Shown here: piece after piece, positions 58,690 through 64,000 of the stretch
Layout of the letters: each line of letters opens with the position of its first letter
Numbering within the stretch: position 1 is the first letter of the stretch
Source: Dryas octopetala
Taxonomy: Eukaryota; Streptophyta; Magnoliopsida; Rosales; Rosaceae
Direction: 5' to 3'
Length of the DNA stretch: 64,000 bases
NCBI GenBank assembly: GCA_963921425.1
Contig: OY992840.1
Coordinates: forward strand, 10,728,501-10,792,500
Notes under the pieces: generated by a model
Database searches by the model: none
What the model saw: only the letters and a program-made list of their open reading frames with translations
What the model was told of the DNA's origin: nothing
Program-made: the position numbers and the translations under genes

Positions 58690-60077
58690 ATTTTAGTTAA
58701 AAAACTCTAATTATATCTCATGTTTCTATTTAGGACATAGATTTTATTTTGTGTCAACTGAAGACTGAAATTTTTATTTTATGTCAATTAAAGACCCTGT
58801 TTTTTTTTTCAGTTTTTATTTCAACTTTAGTTCGACGTTTGATTCATCAAACTTCGACCAAATTCAGCAAATTTATATTGGGTTTAAAGCTATGCATTTC
58901 TCTAGACAGTAGCTTAAGCAGGAACAAGTGTGTGGTTACTTGTCGTTCTGCTCGGACTCTTTTGTGTACAAAGTTCCCAACCAAGAAGTATCTTTTGCTC
59001 GGAAACTTGGGGGACTTCTGTTCGTATGATTAATCGTCTGGGCATAACGACAAGTCACACAAGGCCTAACACCATGCTGTTTGGGCCTAGACCCAAAAGA
59101 CTAAGCCCTTCCTGGGCTCCTAGCCCATGATCTACTGGGCTCCGGCCTCATGAGCTCCGGCCCCCTGGGCCCCGGCCTCTTAGGCTCCGGCCTTCCAAGC
59201 TCAAGCCTCCCGGGCCCCCGACCCGTGTCAACTCACTCGGATCCTCGAGACCGGTGCCACGTGGCGCTCGTACAGTGCAAGTCACCACAAAGGACACGTG
59301 TCGTCACCGGATTGGTTGACACTCTTCCAAAGGTACTATAAAAGAGGTACCTTCTAATCACAAAAGGACAACTGAAATCATTATTATACTATTCACTCAC
59401 TCTGCTCTCAGATCTCTCTGAACACTGACTTGAGCGTCGGAGGAGCTTTGGCCGGCACCACACCGGTGCCCTTCCCGCTCACTTTTGTGTACTTGCGCAG
59501 GGTGCTTTGGATATCATTCTCTCTCATTCCTCACCAGTCGGACCCAGCTACCCGTTCCTGCCCCACTTCGACGTGTCATCCGCTCAGTGGTGGGTCAACG
59601 GGCCTACGTGGTTCGACTCGACGTTGACTGCTCTACCATTTTTGGGCATCAACAATTTCCTTTTTACAAGCATATAAAGATCACTCAAATCAGACATCTA
59701 CAACTCTAAATAATTGGCCTCAAGATAGGGTACCCGAAACAATCCAATCAGACATCTGAAAAAATATCTAGAAAATTGAACAGTTTTGGGTACCTTAGTT
59801 TGAGACCGATTATCTGAAATTGTAAAGGTCCGATTTAGATAATATTTATATGGTTGTAAAAAGAAGATGCATACTTTAAATCTAATATAATTTTTCTGAA
59901 TTTGGTGGAGGTTTAATGAATTCAACGTCAGGTCAAAATTGAGATAAAAATTGAAAAAAATAGAATCCTTAATTGACAAAAAATAAAAATTTTAATCTTC
60001 AATTGACATAAAGTAAAATTCATATCCTCAATAAAGACATAAAATATAATTCGGACTTTTTAACTAAAATTTTCCTT
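58690..60077. mobile_element. Inverted-repeat element interrupted by an LTR fragment
   Basis: The left arm (about 58695-58905) and right arm (about 59865-60070) are diverged inverted copies, sharing TTTTAGTTAAAAA, TTTATGTCAATT, AATTTTTATTTT and ACCAAATTCAG blocks. Between them, about 58905-59655 is unrelated, GC-richer sequence resembling part of a plant Gypsy LTR: a TATAAAAGAGG box at 59338, then a leader with GACTTGAGCGTCGGAGGAGC. The LTR piece seems to have entered an older foldback element. I could not define either target duplication. Confidence 0.6.
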
Positions 60078-60289
60078 AATATAAAATAAGTTGATGGCAA
60101 ATCTTTAATATGTCAATAAAGATAAATTTTTCACAGTTTTCATATGAGAATGGTGGAATTGAAGGTGGGATCTCATACAATATTGGAAAAAGAAGTAGTA
60201 CTATACCAAATAGTTTGGGACTGTATAAATTTTTCACACTATATATATGGATCTTTGTTATCATTTAAAAAAAATATATATATATAGTG

Positions 60290-60396
60290 TGGAAAAATTA
60301 TTGGATGTCATTATATGGTGTAATTAATTTAATATATAAAAATATTATTAAATAATATATTTATATTAATAAAGTATAATATTAATAGGATTTCTA
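60290..60396. mobile_element. Truncated copy of the 27731-27910 MITE family
   Basis: GAAAAATTATTGGATGTCAT, then GGTGTAATTAATTTAATATA and ATATTTATATTAATAAAGTA match one half of the complete element. The other end is missing or unrecognisable after about 60396. It lies 290 bp upstream of the IQD start codon. Confidence 0.65.
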
Positions 60397-60557
60397 TAAT
60401 ATATTGAGTGAAACTCACGCGACGTAAACAAACAAACATGTGTTAATCCATCAACGTTCTATTTAATGGTCGTCTCCTTCCACAAATTTCCCTCGTTTTT
60501 TTACTCCCAAGTCCCAACCTTTATCTCCCACTCTCTCACCTCTTTTTCTTCTTCTTA

Positions 60558-60559
<2 letters not shown>

Positions 60560-60611
<52 letters not shown>

Positions 60612-60612
60612 T
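60560..60612 (+). repeat. (CT)n-(CA)n compound microsatellite in the probable IQD 5' leader
   Basis: About 19 CT units followed by about 7 CA units, 75 bp upstream of the IQD start. CT tracts are common in plant leaders; a regulatory role is inference. Confidence 0.93.
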
Positions 60613-60686
60613 GCAAATGCGATCCCGTAAAGCACCATAACCGAACCCGGCCACTTCCCCACTCGCATTTCACCATCTCTCCCAAA

Positions 60687-63600
60687 ATGGGCAAAGCCTC
60701 GAAATGGTTTCGCGGCCTCCTCGGCCTGAAAAAGTCCTCCTCCTCCGAGAAACCTCCTCCGACCTCCTCCACCCCACCCGCCACCACCAAAGAGAAGCGC
60801 CGCTGGAGCTTCGTCAAGTCCTACCGCGAAAAAGACCACCACCACAACAACAAAAACGACACCACCGCAATCTCGTCCAACGACGCCGTCGCCGACCCCA
60901 ACAAGCACGCAATCGCAGTGGCAGCCGCCACCGCAGCCGTGGCCGAAGCCGCCGTGGCCGCGGCTCAAGCAGCCGCCGCCGTGGTCCGGCTCACGAGTAG
61001 CGGACGGTGCGCCAACAACCCCGCGGCGTACGTTAGCGGGGGGTCCACCACCCTTGGGATTCGTAAAGAGGAGGAGTGGGCAGCTGTTAAGATACAAGCA
61101 GCTTTCCGCGGCTGTTTGGTTCGTTTACTATTCCCGGAATTAAATTTATTCCGTTATTATTATTTTAATTTATTCATTTTTTAATTGGTTTTTCACTTGC
61201 TGCTTCTTCGTAATTTAATTGACCGTTAATTTTTGATTAAGTTACGGGATTAGCAATTTAGCTTTAGGCTGAGGAGCTGACATGTGTCCTCCGTCCACAT
61301 TTGGCTTCGTGAAAATAGTACCCCACTTGTAAACCACTACTCTACACGTTTTGGTTTCTAGGAAAAGTCTGTTTCTCTCTTTCTTTCCTTTGTATAACTG
61401 AAGGTCCGAAATCCACGGGTAAACGGCGTCGTTTACACATTATTCTCATCCACTTGCACTCTCTTTGAGTTGTGCTTTGGAGTTCGTTTTTCCTCGAAAC
61501 GGCAATACGTGCAGCTTCTTCTTGCTTACACTGCCACTCTGCCAAAACAGTGGAATGGATGTGACCCTTTTACCATTTTCTCAAAGTGTAAGCCATTATA
61601 CTACCCTCCAAGGAAACCTTGTGGACCTCAAGAATTTTCCACACATGGCTGATGTAGTGATGACCCTTTTGATTTGCAGCCCAATAATTTTCATTGCATG
61701 CCGTTTTCACAAAATGGGTAGGGGGTCTGAATCTTTTTCTCTGTTTTTTAGAGTTAAATTGGTTGTTGGGGATTGTGTCATTTGCTTGTTTGCTTCTACT
61801 TATGGGTTTATTGTATAATTTCGTTTGCTGCATCCTAGCTACTTTGCCAATGAGTAAATGTGGATGGGTTGGTTCTCTTCATGGCATAAATGTCATCATT
61901 TATGGTGGTTTTGGCATTCTTTTATTCCCTATACGTATTACCTTACCTACCAGTTACTTCAATTGAATGGACTTCATTTCCATTAGAATTCTTAGTGAAT
62001 TGTTAAAGCATGGCCCTTATGTTTGAGCTGAAAATTTGGGTTCTTTAAACCAACAGTGTTTGATTCCTTTAGAAACCAAAAGGCGTTTCTAAGATTCTTC
62101 TTGGCTGTTGAAACTGTCAGAAATTTATGCTATTTATTTAAAACTATCTTTTAATAGTTAATAGTTAATAACCCACTTTGAGTCATGTGGGACTTGAGTA
62201 GGACGAGACTTGCTAAATGAAATGAAGTTGCTTAACTGTCCCTTTGTAGTTATGCACTTTAGAGGAGTGGATGGCCAAAGTTCAACTCCATGCTTGTTGA
62301 CGTTTTTGCCTGAAGGACACCCACATAAAATTTGATGGTCCCTTGAAAAGAATTTTGTAATTGACTTTTAGGGAAGGGGGTGGTGGTGTTGGTTGGGTGC
62401 TTTAATGTTGTATTAAAATGTTGTATTAATGTAGTATTAAAATGTTGTAGCACAGTCAAACAGTGGATACCACTTTAATGTTGGTTTGGTTGGGTGCTTT
62501 AATGTTGTTTTAAATGTGGCAGCACAGTCTAACAGTGGATACCACTTTTCACCTTTTTGTTGGGGCTGGTAGTGAAATGTCCTTGTTTTCGTAATGCCAT
62601 GTCTGAGTCTTACATTCATTTGGTACAGGCCTGAAAATGACTTCATTTTGGCGCTTGTTCCATTCAAATTTCTATGTTGGTCTATGCACCTGCTCCTTGG
62701 CGCCTTGTTTTGAAATGTCATTGAATTCTGGCCTATGCATTCAATGAATACTTATGGTGATGATTAAACCAAAAGAAACCATGTGGTACTGAATACTGAT
62801 ATCATGTACCTTGGTTTTGTTGTCAATATATTACAATCTGATCATAATAGAATAGTTGAAATGTTGATTGGTAAGACTGTTTTTACATTGTTTAATATGT
62901 GATGCAGTGCGACATTTTGTGTTGATTACTGAATACTGATATCATGTGTTTTAGTTGCTTTAGCGTAAGTTCAGTAAGTCACTTTATTACATGGATATTT
63001 TGAAGGCAAGGAGAGCATTGCGAGCATTAAAAGGATTGGTGAGGCTTCAGGCACTAGTAAGAGGTCATATTGAGAGGAAGAAGACGGCTGAGCGGTGGCA
63101 GCGGTTGCATGCAGTATTGCGAGTGCAGGCAAGAGCTCGGGCAGGGCGGGCCCTTTCAGAGCTCTCACAATCAAGTTCCAAATCTTCTCACTTTCACCAA
63201 GCTGTAAGGAAAATTTACTTTTCCCTCCAATATGAGTTTTTCAAATAGATTTAAAAGATATCCTGAAGTAGTATAGTTCTATTCTTATGAACTTCTGAGT
63301 GTGGGGACCATTTCTTTTCAACTCTAGAAGGCTTTCCAGTGCATGCATGTACTTTTCAGTACAGACATGTATGATGTTTTGGATGAGTGCTGTTTGGTAG
63401 ACATTATAAAAGCTCCATAATGCAAGATGCGTGTATTAATTTGCTATATGGAACTCCACCCTTTTCATGGTTTGTATTGACAGAAACTTTGCAGTCGAAT
63501 TAATGAGGGTAGAAAGTTACAACTAGCATAATACATGTGACAGTTAATGTACATTTATCAGACTTTTAGACAGGTAACTTGTTAGAAGCACATTGCTGGT

Positions 63601-64000
63601 TAAAAAGCTACAACTACACAGATGTTGAACCTTGTCATATTCATTATTCACCTTACTTTAACCATTTACCACTACTTATACCTCAGCAGGAAATGAAGTA
63701 CTAGTTGTAATTAACTATCTGCTAAGTTGCCATTAAAAGTTTAATATGTGAAAACTACTATATTATTTAAACTACAGTATGATTATATCTCATTTTCTCT
63801 CATTGTTGATTGAGGACACAAGGTATTTGCACTGGATTTGCGTTTGTTATGAATCATTCATAACCAAAATGCATTCACCAAGTTTTTGTTTATTCATTAA
63901 CTAAGAGAAGTCTCATCTGTATGCAGGGTCCGGCAACCCCCGAAAAATTTGAACATGCCGTCCGATCTAAGATAAAGCATGAACAATCATTGATGCTCCG
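60687..64000 (+). CDS. IQ67-domain (IQD) calmodulin-binding protein, 5' part
   Basis: IQD proteins bind calmodulin and associate with microtubules or the nucleus as scaffolds (family knowledge). Visible exons are 60687-61118, 63006-63203 and 63927-64000 (partial), giving about 235 residues in frame. The N-terminus [16 protein letters not shown] is the basic start typical of IQD22/24/25-type members. An Ala-rich stretch spans about 75-100. The IQ67 domain crosses the exon 1-2 junction: [16 protein letters not shown] then [20 protein letters not shown] and [12 protein letters not shown], giving three IQ-type repeats. The phase-0 intron inside the first IQ motif is a hallmark of the family. The third exon begins [15 protein letters not shown]. 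The rest, including the C-terminal DUF4005-type region, lies past base 64000. Which IQD number it is cannot be settled. Confidence 0.93.

Larger units (their letters stand above)
52390..60686. other. Intergenic region between the Raf-like kinase and the IQD gene
   Basis: This 8.3 kb contains two foldback elements (53229-53660, 53996-54396), a 170-bp tandem duplication (55923-56270), a perfect hairpin (58607-58643), an inverted-repeat element with an LTR fragment inside (58690-60077) and a MITE fragment (60290-60396). 54400-55900 and 56280-58600 show no gene; a TATAAAT-bearing inverted repeat near 57203 is noted under findings. The IQD promoter and 5' leader occupy the last few hundred bases. 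Confidence 0.6.

Noticed and set aside
60555..61097. 180-codon Gly/Val-rich frame on the minus strand
   Set aside because: It is antisense to IQD exon 1 and arises from the Ala/Pro-rich coding sequence of that exon.

Overview
This window is nuclear DNA of a flowering plant, most likely a woody eudicot. The evidence is intron-rich genes with GT-AG introns, AT-rich introns and intergenic DNA, plant-only gene families (an IQ67-domain protein, a CYP87 cytochrome P450, a PAS-Raf kinase, a plant-type PUX protein) and a dense load of plant transposons. The protein flavour is Rosaceae-like, but that is an impression, not a demonstration. A 200-base run of N at 45500-45699 is an assembly gap.

Layout. 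(1) 1-3261, minus: the first eight exons of a PUX8-type UBX adaptor for the CDC48/p97 segregase; its UBX domain lies off the left edge. (2) 7083-16255, plus: a complete 14-exon PIG-U gene (GPI transamidase subunit). Its fourth intron holds a very young, internally deleted Copia-type LTR retrotransposon, and its eighth intron holds a small MITE. (3) 16256-24571: gene-poor, repeat-littered DNA. (4) 24572-26887, plus: an intact nine-exon CYP87-type P450, followed by a fragment of a HAP2 3' end. (5) 29142-32093: a second, broken copy of the same P450, split by a 1.5 kb Mutator-like element. (6) 32445-39367, minus: a complete 18-exon HAP2/GCS1 gene, the sperm-side gamete fusogen. (7) 39368-47970: nested transposons, a long LTR-like block with a palindromic 51-bp minisatellite, the assembly gap, and a 1.2 kb foldback element ending 145 bp before the next gene. 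(8) 47971-52389, plus: a complete 14-exon PAS-domain Raf-like MAPKKK of group B2 type. (9) 52390-60686: several foldback elements and an LTR fragment inside a terminal-inverted-repeat element. (10) 60687-64000, plus: the first three exons of an IQ67-domain calmodulin-binding protein, cut by the right edge.

The genes do not form one pathway; they are neighbours. The strongest stories are structural. A local duplication copied the P450 together with the 3' tail of convergent HAP2; one P450 copy then decayed and took a transposon. A gag-protease-only Copia element with almost identical LTRs sits in a PIG-U intron. At least six transposons with 9-10 bp target-site duplications (Mutator type) can be delimited to the base, including a two-copy 191-bp family with one copy 354 bp upstream of the HAP2 start codon. 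Two GC-AG introns are required by reading frame. I did not find a clearly new biological system; the most unusual items are the chimeric non-autonomous Copia element, the palindromic minisatellite and the gene-like sequence carried between long inverted repeats.

All exon borders were set by hand from splice consensus, reading-frame continuity and family knowledge; no alignment was run.
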